DNA of 64,000 nucleotides from Bacillus sp. X1(2014) (GCF_007678255.1 NZ_VEED01000002.1:248001-312000); one strand, 5' to 3'; shown: positions 17,719 to 27,435, numbered from the stretch's first letter. Notes: a model not told the origin generated them from the letters alone. Numbers and translations are program-made.

Positions 17719-20322
17719 TTATACCCCTTTATAAGCAAGGCGGTAAATTTCTGCTAATTCAGTTACTAATGGAAGCTTAGGATTTGCTGTGGTGCATTGG
17801 TCTTCGAAAGCCCGATCTGCTAGATAGTCAACTTTGCTTTCGAACTCAGCTTTATTAATATGATTTGCTTCAAGGCTCATTGGCACTTCCAGCTCTTGTG
17901 TCAATTTAATAATTGCCTGAACGAGGCTCTCAACACCTTCCTCGGTGGTTCTAGCAGGTAAGCCTAGAATTCTAGCGATCTCCGCATACCGAATGTCCGC
18001 TTTGAAATGATTGTACTTCGGAAAAGAAGTGAATTTCTTTGGCTTGGTGGCATTATAGCGTATAACATGAGGCATAAGAACAGCATTTGCCCGACCATGT
18101 GCAATATGGAACTCAGCTCCAAGTTTATGAGCAAGACTATGGTTAATACCTAAAAATGCGTTAGCGAACGCCATACCAGCAATAGTTGATGCATTATGGA
18201 CCTTTTCGCGGGCTTCTTCATCCTGGCCGTTTTTGTAGGCTCTTGGCAGGTACTCAAATACGAGTTGGATAGCTTTAATTGCAAGGCCATCAGTAAAATC
18301 ATTTGCCATACAGGACACATATGCTTCAATGGCGTGAGTCAAGACATCCAATCCGGTATCGGCCGTAATGTGTTTTGGCACCGTCATCACAAACTGCGGA
18401 TCGATAATGGCTACGTCAGGTGTTAATTCATAATCAGCAAGCGGATATTTAATATTTGCTTCTTTATCAGTAATGACCGAGAATGACGTTACCTCAGAGC
18501 CTGTTCCAGAAGTGGTAGGAATGGCCACAAATTGTGCTCTTTGGCCAAGATTAGGATATTTTACAATCCGTTTTCGAATATCTAAGAATTTTTGTTTTAA
18601 GCCAAAGAATTCGGTATCTGGATGTTCATAGAACAACCACATTCCTTTGGCAGCATCCATTGCGGAACCACCGCCAAGTGCAATAATCACATCAGGCTGG
18701 AAATTAGCCATCATTTCTGCACCCTTCATCACCGTTTCAATGGACGGATCTGGTTCTACTTCTGAAAAGATTTCACAATGCACATAATCGGGACGTTTTC
18801 TTAAATAATATAGGACTTTATCAACATAACCTAATTTCACCATTCCAGGGTCTGTGACAATAAATGCTTTTGAAATTTTCGGCATTTTAGCTAAGTACTG
18901 TGTCGAGTTTTTTTCGAAATATATTTTAGAAGGTACTTTAAACCACTGCATATTTATATTCCTTTTCGCTACTTTTTTTATATTCATTAAATGAATGGTA
19001 CCAACGTTTGTTGAGACAGAATTTCCGCCATAAGTTCCACAGCCAAGGGTCAATGACGGCATATAAGCATTATAAATATCACCGATCGCACCTTGTGAGG
19101 ATGGAGCGTTGACAATTATACGCCCCGCTCTCATTCGCAAGCCGAACTTCTTTATCACAGATTCGTCAGTGGTATGAATAACAGCGGAGTGTCCTAAACC
19201 GCCAAACTCTAGCATTTCTTCGGCCCGTTTTAATCCTTCTTCAAGACTACTAACCTTATAACATGCAAGGACTGGACTTAATTTTTCCCTTGAAAGCGGG
19301 AATTCAGGGCCAACTCCAATTAATTCTGCGACAAGAATCTTTGTTTCGTCAGGTACCTTCACTCCAGCCATCTCAGCAATTTTAGCCGCAGCCATCCCAA
19401 CAATATCCGAATTAACAGCACAAGAATGTTCATTAATTACTAATTTTTCAACCTTCGCTTTTTCTTCTTCAGTTAAAAAATAACAATTATTCGCTATCAT
19501 TTCTTGTTTTACACCATCGTAAATTTCTTTATCAATAATAACCGCTTGTTCAGAGGCACAAATCATCCCATTGTCAAAGGTCTTTGATAAAATTAAGTCG
19601 TTCACTGCTTGTTGTAGATTCGCTGTTTTTTCAATATAGCAAGGAACATTTCCTGGCCCAACACCCAGTGCAGGCTTACCTGAACTGTATGCAGATTTCA
19701 CCATCCCTGCTCCGCCTGTGGCAAGAATTAATGAAATTCTAGTATGATTCATCAGTGCTTGGGTCGCTTCGAGCGACGGTGCTTCAATCCATTGAATGCA
19801 ATTTTCTGGCGCTCCTGCCTTAATGGCTGCATCTCTTAGGACTCTTGCCGCTTCACTGCTGCATTTTTGCGCGGATGGATGGAAAGCAAAAATAATTGGA
19901 TTTCTCGTTTTTATCGAAATAAGTGCTTTAAACATCGTGGTTGATGTTGGATTGGTTACAGGAGTTACTCCTGCTATAACCCCGACCGGCTCCGCTATCT
20001 CAATCATACCTTCATGTTCATTTTCGTTTATGATTCCAACAGTTTTATCGTATTTGATATTATGATAGACATATTCGGTAGCAAACATATTTTTGATAAT
20101 TTTATCTTCGTATACGCCTCGCCCAGTTTCTTCAACCGCTAATTTCGCAAGCGGCATATGCTGGTCAAGACCTGCCAAGGCCATTTCTTTGACAATTTCA
20201 TTGATCATTTCTTGGTCAAAGCTGCGGAACTCAGCCAATGCTTTTAGACCCTTCTCGACCAGAACGTCCACCATCTTTGTTACATCTTGTTTTTCTTTAA
20301 CTGCCTTTTCTACAACTGCCAT
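17719..20322 (-). CDS. adhE: bifunctional acetaldehyde-CoA/alcohol dehydrogenase
   Basis: This 867-residue fermentative enzyme reduces acetyl-CoA to acetaldehyde and then ethanol, using two NADH. The N-terminal aldehyde dehydrogenase domain (about 1-440) has the catalytic Cys in NGMICASEQ. The C-terminal iron-dependent alcohol dehydrogenase domain (about 455-867) has [11 protein letters not shown] for NAD and the metal His in [20 protein letters not shown] and HG. Length is typical (about 870). AdhE proteins form long filaments called spirosomes. Two Rex boxes immediately upstream predict repression when NADH is low. The gene is monocistronic, with a strong terminator. Confidence 0.96.
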   Translation of the reverse strand: MAVVEKAVKEKQDVTKMVDVLVEKGLKALAEFRSFDQEMINEIVKEMALAGLDQHMPLAKLAVEETGRGVYEDKIIKNMFATEYVYHNIKYDKTVGIINENEHEGMIEIAEPVGVIAGVTPVTNPTSTTMFKALISIKTRNPIIFAFHPSAQKCSSEAARVLRDAAIKAGAPENCIQWIEAPSLEATQALMNHTRISLILATGGAGMVKSAYSSGKPALGVGPGNVPCYIEKTANLQQAVNDLILSKTFDNGMICASEQAVIIDKEIYDGVKQEMIANNCYFLTEEEKAKVEKLVINEHSCAVNSDIVGMAAAKIAEMAGVKVPDETKILVAELIGVGPEFPLSREKLSPVLACYKVSSLEEGLKRAEEMLEFGGLGHSAVIHTTDESVIKKFGLRMRAGRIIVNAPSSQGAIGDIYNAYMPSLTLGCGTYGGNSVSTNVGTIHLMNIKKVAKRNINMQWFKVPSKIYFEKNSTQYLAKMPKISKAFIVTDPGMVKLGYVDKVLYYLRKRPDYVHCEIFSEVEPDPSIETVMKGAEMMANFQPDVIIALGGGSAMDAAKGMWLFYEHPDTEFFGLKQKFLDIRKRIVKYPNLGQRAQFVAIPTTSGTGSEVTSFSVITDKEANIKYPLADYELTPDVAIIDPQFVMTVPKHITADTGLDVLTHAIEAYVSCMANDFTDGLAIKAIQLVFEYLPRAYKNGQDEEAREKVHNASTIAGMAFANAFLGINHSLAHKLGAEFHIAHGRANAVLMPHVIRYNATKPKKFTSFPKYNHFKADIRYAEIARILGLPARTTEEGVESLVQAIIKLTQELEVPMSLEANHINKAEFESKVDYLADRAFEDQCTTANPKLPLVTELAEIYRLAYKGV

Positions 20323-20348
20323 GGTAAAACCTCCGTTTAATTAATTAT

Positions 20349-20366
20349 TTGTGAAACTTTTCACAA
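20349..20366. promoter_or_regulatory. Rex box 1 of adhE
   Basis: TTGTGAAACTTTTCACAA is a perfect match to the Rex consensus TTGTGAA-N4-TTCACAA, 27 bases upstream of the adhE start. Confidence 0.9.
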
Positions 20367-20417
20367 ATTGTATTAAAAAAATAATCTATTAAGCGGGTAT
20401 TTTCTTGGGATGTTTAT

Positions 20418-20435
20418 TTGTGAACAACTTCACAT
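20418..20435. promoter_or_regulatory. Rex box 2 of adhE
   Basis: TTGTGAACAACTTCACAT matches the Rex consensus except for the final base. It lies 69 bp centre-to-centre from box 1, so cooperative binding or looping is possible. Confidence 0.82.
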
Positions 20436-20476
20436 ATTTGATTAAAAAAATATCTTACACTTAGTCCTGCAGCTGA

Positions 20477-20704
20477 TTATTCACACACTGGATTCCGGGG
20501 AATCTTTTCAAATAGGATGTCCGTTAGAACCTTTGAGTATTTTTTTACAATAATGACATAATTTACGGTCCAAATATAAGCTGGGATCTCTTCATTGTCC
20601 TTAAAATACATTGCCTCAAATTCGTCTCCGACTGTTTCTTCTAATAATTCCAATGTATAGGTTTCAGAATCTGTAGAGAAGGTTTTCCATTCACAAACCA
20701 TCAT
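20477..20704 (-). CDS. hypothetical protein, 75 residues
   Basis: A small acidic protein that I do not recognise. It has a Cys near each end, and its centre (AYIWTVNYVIIVKKYSKVLTD) alternates aromatic and hydrophobic residues as in beta strands. No signal peptide or membrane helix is evident. The start at 20704 (ATGATG) has AAGGAG nine bases upstream, which supports a real gene. It lies upstream of adhE on the same strand, with the second Rex box about 40 bases after its stop. A half-conserved Rex-like sequence (TTGTGAAATAATGAACAA, about 20762-20779) precedes it, so it may respond to the same signal. Confidence 0.6.
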   Translation of the reverse strand: MMVCEWKTFSTDSETYTLELLEETVGDEFEAMYFKDNEEIPAYIWTVNYVIIVKKYSKVLTDILFEKIPRNPVCE

Positions 20705-20884
20705 GTCTTATCACTCCTTGTTTGTTTATGGATTCATCATAACATAGATTCATGATAATTGTTTGTGAAATAATGAACAAAGTGTGAATTGTGGTTAATA
20801 TTACTAAAAATAGCCCATTTTCCTTACTTAACGATGTTTCCAAATGATAATATAGGCATATGTTAGGTGAAAAAACCATTATTT

Positions 20885-20899
20885 CGCAAACGTTTACAA
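20885..20899 (-). promoter_or_regulatory. cre-like site
   Basis: On the minus strand TTGTAAACGTTTGCG fits 14 of 15 positions of the CcpA consensus WTGNAANCGNWNNCW. It lies about 180 bases upstream of the 75-residue gene. Apart from this, 20705-20976 shows no further gene. Confidence 0.4.
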
Positions 20900-20976
20900 T
20901 TAATAAATTATTTCACCATAATATCATTCGAAGCTTAGTATACTTAATTCCTAATGAAAGATGTTCGTGATCTATT

Positions 20977-21021
20977 AAGGGTTCCGGTCATTTAAGAGCC
21001 CTCTTTCTTACCGGAACCCTT
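20977..21021 (-). terminator. terminator of the chb operon
   Basis: AAGGGTTCCGGT (20977-20988) and ACCGGAACCCTT (21010-21021) form a perfect 12-bp stem 33 bases after the chbG stop. Confidence 0.8.
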
Positions 21022-21053
21022 CATAAAAAAACTCTTGGGCAATTAAAAGTCTT

Positions 21054-21761
21054 CTAAATCAATTTAATTCCTCTATGTAGTTTAATAGAAGTCAGAATGT
21101 CCGTCTCCCTCACACGTTCCTCTGCATAAGAGGAACCACTCAAAATCTCGTGATCCAGATAACCCGGGTGACACATTACTTCGACCGTTTGCCCGCCATG
21201 AACACGTGTGACTAGTTTCTCAAAGTAATCGCAGGTCGCTCCCTCTCCATAAAAATCATGTAAAAACACATCCGAAAATGCAGCAACTCCCTCTATTGCA
21301 TCCATTGAAAAACGTCTAGCACTTAAATCATATTTTTTTGCCAGCATTTGCACCACCGGTAAAAATTCCGGAATCGTATGGACATGATGATGGCTATCAA
21401 AATGACTCGGTGTAAGCCCTGTTTCTAGAAACTTATCAATTTGCGCACTCCACTCTCTTGCCAGTTCATCAAGTGATACCTCCCGTTGCTCTTTGAATTC
21501 AGAAATTCGTTTAAAACTGCCACTCTCATTTACTAGTGACGGAACGTCTGTTAAAAGCGGCTTCCCACACGTGAGAACCAGATGAATCCCGACATGAAGT
21601 TTTGGATTAGCTTTCGCGAGCTCCACAGCATGCGACACACCAGGCATGTTCATCATTATTGTGGTGGAATTAACAATGCCATATTTATGAGCATCAATAA
21701 TTCCATGATTGATCCCTCTTGAATACCCAAAATCATCTGCATTCACAATTAACTTAATCAA
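21054..21761 (-). CDS. chbG: ChbG/YdjC-type chitooligosaccharide deacetylase
   Basis: This 235-residue protein of the YdjC/ChbG family removes an N-acetyl group from chitobiose (or its 6-phosphate), which in E. coli is needed before the GH4 enzyme can act. The metal site is visible as NADDFG (Asp-Asp near residue 9) and HFDSHHHVH (about 118-126), with HVGIHLVLT between. The start is set at TTG 21761 (MIKLIVNADDFG), ten bases after AAGGAGG; a TTG at 21770 is too close to that site. It is the last gene of a PTS operon whose order matches E. coli chbBCA(R)FG without the regulator. Confidence 0.88.
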   Translation of the reverse strand: MIKLIVNADDFGYSRGINHGIIDAHKYGIVNSTTIMMNMPGVSHAVELAKANPKLHVGIHLVLTCGKPLLTDVPSLVNESGSFKRISEFKEQREVSLDELAREWSAQIDKFLETGLTPSHFDSHHHVHTIPEFLPVVQMLAKKYDLSARRFSMDAIEGVAAFSDVFLHDFYGEGATCDYFEKLVTRVHGGQTVEVMCHPGYLDHEILSGSSYAEERVRETDILTSIKLHRGIKLI

Positions 21762-21817
21762 ACTGATCAAACCTCCTTGTTAACCAGTGAAAAGGCAGCT
21801 GATTCGCTGCCATTCTG

Positions 21818-23137
21818 TTAATTTTTAAAGAATTGAGGTAAGTATTTTTTATGCGCTTCTAACATTTCGTCGACAATTTGTTTCGCAATGGTATCAGAAG
21901 CAACCAAAGGATTAATGGTTAACGCGAGGATTGCTAGATTATAATCTCCCGTAACCGCGGCTTCTGCTGCCACCCGTTCAAATGATTTAATTTGTTGAAC
22001 AAGGCCTCGAACCGGAACTGGGAGATCACCCATCACAAGTGGCTTCGGACCCTCTTTTGTAATAATGCAGCTCACCTCAACAGCAGAATCATTAGGAATG
22101 CTTGCGATGGAACCATTATTTAACGTATTAACCGGTTGAATATCCCCTTTGTCATTATAAATAGAAGAAATCAATCGGACCGCGGCATCACTGTAATAAG
22201 CTCCCCCCCGTTTTTCGAGTTGTGGAGGTTTAATGGACAAGTGGGGATCCTTATAAAGTTCAAAGAGATCCTCCTCTAACTTTTTCACTACTTCTGCACG
22301 TGTCCCAACCGTTTCCGCATTTTTGATGTCTTTTTCCACCATTTCACGACTTTTGTAATAATAATTGTGATACGGACATGGAAGGACCCCTAAAGCTCGG
22401 ATAAATTCAGGCTCCCAGCCTTGTCCTTGTATATTTTTCACAAAGCTTGAATTTTCAGGGTTTGTTAAAAATTCGATGACTTGATTCTTTACACTTACCC
22501 CATCCATGTATACATCTAAGCCGTACACCATATGGTTTAATCCGGCAAAGTCAATCCGGACACGTGAATGGTCAACTTTTAATAGTTTTGCAATTCCCAT
22601 TTCCATCCCAATCGGAACATTACAGAGTCCGACAACCTGTCGATGGTCACTATAGCGGAGAACCGCTTCCGTTACCATCCCTGCTGGATTGGTAAAGTTA
22701 ACGAGCCACGCATCAGGACAAAGTTCCTTCATATCTTTAACAATATCTAAAATAACTGGGATCGTACGAAGACCTTTAAAAAGCCCGCCCGGTCCGTTAG
22801 TTTCTTGGCCAAGAACCCCATACTTTAAAGGTATTCTCTCATCTTTTGCCCTGGCGTCAAGGAGACCCACCCGGAATTGTGTGGTCACAAAATCGGCATC
22901 TATTAAAGCTTCTCTACGATCGAGTGTTAAGTGCACTTCGACAGGAAGTCCCGCCTTTTGAAACATCCGTTTTGCTAGGTTTCCAACAATCTCTAATTTC
23001 TCTTTTCCTTCCTCGACGTCCACAAGCCAAAGTTCGCGTAATGGTAATTCATCGTATCGTTTGATCAATCCTTCGACAAGCTCAGGAGTATAACTCGAAC
23101 CACCGCCAATGGTGGTAATTTTAATTGATTTCGTCAC
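21818..23137 (-). CDS. chbF: 6-phospho-beta-glucosidase, GH4 family
   Basis: This 439-residue GH4 glycosidase cleaves phosphorylated beta-linked disaccharides by an NAD+/Mn2+-dependent redox mechanism. The Rossmann motif GGGSSYTPEL opens the protein, and VNFTNPAGMVTEA and GLCNVPIGM carry the Asn and the metal-binding Cys; GLNHM and the later His/Arg segments complete the site. B. subtilis LicH is the nearest named relative. Here the neighbouring chbG argues for chitobiose-6-phosphate instead of cellobiose-6-phosphate as the substrate. It starts 19 bases after the IIA gene. Confidence 0.9.
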   Translation of the reverse strand: MTKSIKITTIGGGSSYTPELVEGLIKRYDELPLRELWLVDVEEGKEKLEIVGNLAKRMFQKAGLPVEVHLTLDRREALIDADFVTTQFRVGLLDARAKDERIPLKYGVLGQETNGPGGLFKGLRTIPVILDIVKDMKELCPDAWLVNFTNPAGMVTEAVLRYSDHRQVVGLCNVPIGMEMGIAKLLKVDHSRVRIDFAGLNHMVYGLDVYMDGVSVKNQVIEFLTNPENSSFVKNIQGQGWEPEFIRALGVLPCPYHNYYYKSREMVEKDIKNAETVGTRAEVVKKLEEDLFELYKDPHLSIKPPQLEKRGGAYYSDAAVRLISSIYNDKGDIQPVNTLNNGSIASIPNDSAVEVSCIITKEGPKPLVMGDLPVPVRGLVQQIKSFERVAAEAAVTGDYNLAILALTINPLVASDTIAKQIVDEMLEAHKKYLPQFFKN

Positions 23138-23156
23138 TTTCTATGAACCTCCCACT

Positions 23157-23477
23157 TTATTGAGTATTCATTTCTTGGCGAATCTCAACAATCTCTCTTG
23201 CTAAATCGATTAATGTGATAGCCGTCATTAAATGGTCCTGCGCATGGACCAGGATAATGGGAATGTCGAAATCCTTGCCCTCTGCTTCAGCTTGGATCAA
23301 TTGTGTTTGAAAGCGATGGGCATTGATAATTTCTCCATCAGCTTCTGAAAGTTTTTCCAGTGCAGAAGTGAAGTTTTTTTCTTTGGCTGTAAAAATCGCT
23401 TCCATGGCTAGACTTCTGGCATTTCCACTGTGCAGAATTAATTGAAATGAGAGTTGGTACAATTCTTCCTTCGTCAT
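23157..23477 (-). CDS. chbA: PTS lactose/cellobiose-family enzyme IIA
   Basis: This 106-residue soluble PTS component receives phosphate from HPr and passes it to IIB. The phosphorylated His lies in VHAQDHLM near residue 78-82, the normal site for the Lac/Cel IIA family, which folds as a helical trimer. The frame is open farther upstream, but ATG 23477 (MTKEELYQ) has a G-rich site (GGCGGGGGGA) just before it and gives the usual family length. It lies between IIC and the GH4 gene. Confidence 0.92.
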   Translation of the reverse strand: MTKEELYQLSFQLILHSGNARSLAMEAIFTAKEKNFTSALEKLSEADGEIINAHRFQTQLIQAEAEGKDFDIPIILVHAQDHLMTAITLIDLAREIVEIRQEMNTQ

Positions 23478-23541
23478 CTTTGTCCCCCCGCCTAAGATAC
23501 ATGCCAAGAGCTTGCCAGATGGCAAGCCCTGTATTCTATTG

Positions 23542-24858
23542 TTAATTACTAGACCCTTTTTCAAGATTGAAGTTTTGTTTATCCCACATTCTAAAAAATG
23601 GATAGTAAATCGCAAAAGAAACGACTAAATTTATCACTTGCATTATCGCCCCTCTGATATTTCCGCCCGTTGCTAAATATCCGCCGATAATTGGAGGAGT
23701 CGTCCATGGTACGGCAACGCCAGCTGTCTTCGGAGCAAAACCAGTACTCATCCCAATATAAGTCGTAATGGTAAGAGCCAATGGTGTTAAAATAAAGGGA
23801 ATAATGAGCAATGGATTCAATACAATTGGCGCTCCGAATGTAATCGGTTCATTAATATTGAATATTCCTGGTCCGATCGCCAGACGGCCTAATTGCTTGG
23901 ATTGCTGACTCTTCGCCATAAATAACATCATGATAGCAAAAACAAATGTTGCACCAGAACCGCCCATATAAATGAAAATATCAAAGAATTGTTGGGAAAT
24001 GATATTTGGAATTTCATCTCCTGCTTGAAGCGCCAAGCGGTTCGCGTCCGTTTGGGCTAACCAAATGGGTGCCATAACGCCGCCGACAATACTCGCGCCG
24101 TGTAATCCAGTGGACCATAAGAGTTGAACAAAGAAAACGGCAATTAGTGCACCAATCAGTGTCCCACCAAGCGCACCAAGTGGTTCTTGCAACAACTGTC
24201 CAATGACATTGTGCAAACTTTCAAATGAGGTGTTTTCAATGAGCAAACGAATGATCCAAACGCAAAGAATAACTAAAAATCCTGGGAATAAAGCGACAAA
24301 TGATTTACTTACACTTGGCGGTACACCATCCGGCATTTTTATAACAATATTTTTTTGGATAATATATCGATAAATTTCAGTGGAAAACATCGCTAGAATC
24401 ATAGCAACAAACAAACCTTTACTACCTAAAAGAGCCATTGGCAATACGCCGCCTACTTGCACAGCTGCTGTTGCTCCTTCTGGGGTAAACATCGTGAAAT
24501 AAGGAGTGGCCAGAATAAATGCAGCGACAGATATGGCACCTGCACTCAATGGATCGACCTTGTATTGTTCAGCCAGTCGGTAGGCTATACCGAACGCTGC
24601 AATCAGCGCCATAATATCAAAGGTTGCGCTAACAGGATATAGAAGTTTAGTCAACCAGGCATCTCCGAATGTCCGGGCCATAAATTCAGGATATCCATCA
24701 ATAGGTAAAAATCCCAAAATTAAAAAAATCGATCCAATGATGAGAAGCGGCATGGTTAAAATGATTCCATCACGCAATGCTTGTAAGTGTCGTTGACCCG
24801 CAATCCTGCCAGCGACTGGCATGACCTTCTCTTCTAACATTTGATTAAATTTGCTCAT
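23542..24858 (-). CDS. chbC: PTS cellobiose-type enzyme IIC permease
   Basis: This 438-residue membrane permease of the Lac/Cel IIC family moves a beta-disaccharide across the membrane while it is phosphorylated. About ten hydrophobic segments are visible. The region NEPITFGAPIVLNP, with its conserved Asn-Glu, is the sugar-binding signature of this family, and LLWSTGLHGASIVGG is also typical. It is 22 bases downstream of IIB. Specificity (chitobiose versus cellobiose or lichenan) is inferred from the operon, not from this sequence. Confidence 0.92.
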   Translation of the reverse strand: MSKFNQMLEEKVMPVAGRIAGQRHLQALRDGIILTMPLLIIGSIFLILGFLPIDGYPEFMARTFGDAWLTKLLYPVSATFDIMALIAAFGIAYRLAEQYKVDPLSAGAISVAAFILATPYFTMFTPEGATAAVQVGGVLPMALLGSKGLFVAMILAMFSTEIYRYIIQKNIVIKMPDGVPPSVSKSFVALFPGFLVILCVWIIRLLIENTSFESLHNVIGQLLQEPLGALGGTLIGALIAVFFVQLLWSTGLHGASIVGGVMAPIWLAQTDANRLALQAGDEIPNIISQQFFDIFIYMGGSGATFVFAIMMLFMAKSQQSKQLGRLAIGPGIFNINEPITFGAPIVLNPLLIIPFILTPLALTITTYIGMSTGFAPKTAGVAVPWTTPPIIGGYLATGGNIRGAIMQVINLVVSFAIYYPFFRMWDKQNFNLEKGSSN

Positions 24859-24880
24859 ATCTTTTCACCCCTATGTGAAG

Positions 24881-25186
24881 TTATGAATCTAGTAGATTTT
24901 TGGCAAATTTTAATACTTCAGCCCCATTACACATCCCATAATGAACAGTATTAATTAAATCAACGGGTATCCCTTTTTCTAAACCTGCTTTTTTTAATTT
25001 AGGAAGCAGGTATCGAACCTGTGGACCTACTAATAACACATCAGCTTGATCAAGATGGTTATTCACTTCGTTCGCACTTACTGCCCATATTTTCGCAGAA
25101 ATCCCTTCTGCTTTTGCTGCTGCTTCCATTTTCGTTACCAATAAGCTGGTCGACATGCCTGCAGCACAGCATAATAAGATGTTCAT
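24881..25186 (-). CDS. chbB: PTS lactose/cellobiose-family enzyme IIB
   Basis: This 101-residue cytoplasmic IIB takes phosphate from IIA on a Cys in the P-loop-like [13 protein letters not shown] near residue 6-7. It has the low-molecular-weight phosphatase-like fold typical of the family ([16 protein letters not shown] follows). It is the first gene of the operon. A cre site lies about 30 bases upstream of its ribosome site, so CcpA should repress the operon when glucose is present. Confidence 0.92.
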   Translation of the reverse strand: MNILLCCAAGMSTSLLVTKMEAAAKAEGISAKIWAVSANEVNNHLDQADVLLVGPQVRYLLPKLKKAGLEKGIPVDLINTVHYGMCNGAEVLKFAKNLLDS

Positions 25187-25211
25187 AATACAATCCCCCT
25201 TCCTTATATAA

Positions 25212-25227
25212 TTGTAACCGCTTACAA
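25212..25227. promoter_or_regulatory. cre site of the chb operon
   Basis: TTGTAACCGCTTACAA matches every position of the CcpA consensus WTGNAANCGNWNNCW and is nearly palindromic. It lies 26-41 bases upstream of the chbB start. Confidence 0.85.
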
Positions 25228-25314
25228 AATAGCGAAAATTTTTTTCATACGATAAACACTGGGTTTACCCTATCTGTCCTCCATGTCAAGAATTTTGTCC
25301 CGCCCTAATATATA

Positions 25315-25368
25315 TTTTTATCACCAAAAAAATTAGGACAAAAAGTTCTATTTCCAATGTGATAAAAA
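25315..25368. promoter_or_regulatory. inverted repeat upstream of chb operon, possible operator
   Basis: TTTTTATCAC (25315-25324) and GTGATAAAAA (25359-25368) are perfect inverted 10-mers 34 bp apart. A TTGACA hexamer lies between this and the cre site on the minus strand. It could be the site of the operon's missing specific regulator. The rest of 25187-25501 holds only the cre site and the patB terminator. Confidence 0.4.
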
Positions 25369-25396
25369 CCTGCGGATTCTTAAATTGGCAAACAGA

Positions 25397-25426
25397 TAAA
25401 AAGAAGCCCGGGATATTCCAGGCTTC
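25397..25426 (-). terminator. terminator after patB
   Basis: GAAGCC and GGCTTC, extended by GGA/TCC across one mismatch, form a stem at 25403-25426. The minus strand continues with a T run. Confidence 0.75.
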
Positions 25427-25501
25427 CTGCTATGAAGCGTGTACCTCTCCTTCTCACTTAAGGACATCCAATAGATTTTTACTAATTCCTTTCTTACTCC
25501 A

Positions 25502-26692
25502 TCAATTTAGTTCTTGAAACTCTCTTGCAATTCTTTCAAACGCTTCCTGTATGAGTGGTCTTGGTGACGGGATACAAATTCTTTGCCATTGCAATCCTTC
25601 CTCACCAAACATCTTCCCATCCTCAAGAAGTACATTCGCTTTATTATAAATGCGATCATGGATTTCTTCAGGTGTGAGACCATACTCGCTAAAATCCATC
25701 CACATAATATAGGTACCTTCTGGTATCCTCACCTTCACTTTCGGCATTTTCTCTGCTAAAAACGTAACAGCCCATTCCATTGTCCCGTCAATGTATTCCT
25801 TCAACTGTTCTAACCAGTCTTCTCCTTCATTGTAAACAGCAATCAAGGCTGAAACCGTAAAAGGTGATGGTAAGTGCATGCCCATAACCTTATTAAAAGT
25901 GCTCCTAAGTTCTGGATTGGAGATAATTACATTTGTACAATGAAGCCCAGCGACATTGAAAGTTTTATTGATGGCTGTAAAAGTAATAATACGGTCACGA
26001 TGTTCGGTAGCCTTGGCAATTGGAATAAAGGTCTGATTTCGGCGAACTAAGTCGCCATGTATTTCATCGGCAACGATGAGGACATCATGCTCCGCACAAA
26101 TATCGGCTAATTTCCTTAATTCATCCTGAGTAAACACTCTTCCAGTTGGATTATGCGGGTTGCATAAGATGAACATTTTCGTCGTTTCTTCTTTGGCTTT
26201 CGCTTCAAAATCGGCAAAATCAATTTGAAAGTACCCTTCACTATTTGCTTTAAGGGCGTTATTCACAACTTTACGGCCATTGGCTTCAATTGCCGAAGTA
26301 AACGGTGGATACACGGGCCTTTGGATAATGATGCCGTCTCCTGGGTTGGTTAAGGCTTTGACAGCTACATTTAAGGCATGGACTGTTCCAGGACTAAAAC
26401 TGATTTCATCCTGCGGAATCTCCCAATCATGTCTCTTTTTAAACCAATGCTGAATGGCTTCATAATACTCTTTTGGAAAGATAGTATAGCCGAAAATTCG
26501 GTGGTCGACCGTCATATGTAAGGCATCAACTAGAGGCTGAGGGACGGGTAAATCCATATCGGCTGTAAACAAGGGGATTGTCTCTTCATCATAGCGATCA
26601 GTCAGACCGATTTGTTTAATTAAGTCCCCTCCATCCCATTTAATCGAATAGGTTCCTCGTCGGTTTACAATTTCATCAAAGTTATATTTCAT
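25502..26692 (-). CDS. patB: PatB/MalY-type PLP-dependent C-S lyase / aminotransferase
   Basis: This 396-residue fold-type I PLP enzyme resembles B. subtilis PatB, which cleaves cystathionine and other cysteine S-conjugates to thiols, pyruvate and ammonia. Visible features are the N-terminal RRGTYSIKWD, the substrate loop FTADMDLPVP, NPHNPTGRV, ADEIHGDL (Asp contacting the PLP nitrogen) and the Schiff-base Lys in AINKTFN. It is monocistronic. Its sulfur chemistry would fit with cysJI and cysP elsewhere in the window, but that is inference. Confidence 0.87.
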   Translation of the reverse strand: MKYNFDEIVNRRGTYSIKWDGGDLIKQIGLTDRYDEETIPLFTADMDLPVPQPLVDALHMTVDHRIFGYTIFPKEYYEAIQHWFKKRHDWEIPQDEISFSPGTVHALNVAVKALTNPGDGIIIQRPVYPPFTSAIEANGRKVVNNALKANSEGYFQIDFADFEAKAKEETTKMFILCNPHNPTGRVFTQDELRKLADICAEHDVLIVADEIHGDLVRRNQTFIPIAKATEHRDRIITFTAINKTFNVAGLHCTNVIISNPELRSTFNKVMGMHLPSPFTVSALIAVYNEGEDWLEQLKEYIDGTMEWAVTFLAEKMPKVKVRIPEGTYIMWMDFSEYGLTPEEIHDRIYNKANVLLEDGKMFGEEGLQWQRICIPSPRPLIQEAFERIAREFQELN

Positions 26693-26883
26693 TTATATCC
26701 ACCCTTCTTTTTTCATTTCATCGAATATTTCATTTGTAAAAATTTTCATTGATTACTCTAATTATAGCGATTAAACGAGGTGATTAAAAATTTAGAAGGA
26801 TAAATTTTTTTCAAAATGTCTGCTATGACACTAAAAAAGAGCAGGCCTCGGATAGCACTGCTCATTACTGCGAGTTACACTTG

Positions 26884-27195
26884 TTATTTTATAGGACCGT
26901 TGCGATTAAAATGGGAATTGATTTGACCAATGATCATCTTACGCTTTTCCTTTTTGGAGAAATCTCTGCGAATTTCCATCGTTTGGACCCCTTCTTCAAT
27001 TTTCTCAGCAATTTCTATTAGTCTTTCAATATCCGCAAATGAGTATTTCCGTGTCCCATTTGGGGTCCTGTCTGGAAAAATAAGCTTTCGTGTTTCATAA
27101 TAATGGATTTGTCTGCTTGTTAGACCCGTTAATTCTGTCACAATACCTATCGTGATAACCTTTTGTTCACGATAGGATTGGTTTTCATTTTCCAA
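26884..27195 (-). CDS. tnrA: TnrA-type nitrogen regulator (MerR family)
   Basis: This 103-residue MerR-family protein is very like B. subtilis TnrA. Both share IGIV-ELTGL--RQI-YYE-RKLI in the winged helix, [13 protein letters not shown], and a C-terminal tail (GQINSHFN) that in TnrA is bound by feedback-inhibited glutamine synthetase. It is not preceded by a glnA gene, which separates it from GlnR. TnrA activates or represses nitrogen genes when glutamine is scarce. The start is TTG 27195, after AGGTGG. A perfect TnrA box lies 58-74 bases upstream, predicting autoregulation as in B. subtilis. Confidence 0.9.
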   Translation of the reverse strand: MENENQSYREQKVITIGIVTELTGLTSRQIHYYETRKLIFPDRTPNGTRKYSFADIERLIEIAEKIEEGVQTMEIRRDFSKKEKRKMIIGQINSHFNRNGPIK

Positions 27196-27252
27196 AATAC
27201 CACCTGCCCATTTTGTTTATTTTTAAAAATGTGAATTGTTTAACAATTCTAA

Positions 27253-27269
27253 TGTTACATATTCTAACA
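27253..27269. promoter_or_regulatory. TnrA box upstream of tnrA
   Basis: TGTTACATATTCTAACA agrees with all fixed positions of the TnrA/GlnR consensus TGTNANAWWWTNTNACA. A second, one-base-short copy (TGTGA-N6-TAACA) lies at 27230-27246. Confidence 0.88.
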
Positions 27270-27435
27270 TAGGATGTTAAAAACTGAAACAATTTTTTCC
27301 TCACCTTCAAAAATTTCACTTTAAATTATGAAAATATTAGCTTAATTAAGTATCAATTAAAGTTGACTCTTTAAAAATTCTATGTCACCTTAGAAATATA
27401 TTCTTATAGACAGAAGGAGAAGGACGTATTCCCTT

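Noticed and set aside
20691..20879. 62-codon frame upstream of the 75-residue gene
   Set aside because: It overlaps the start of the better supported 75-residue gene and has no ribosome site.
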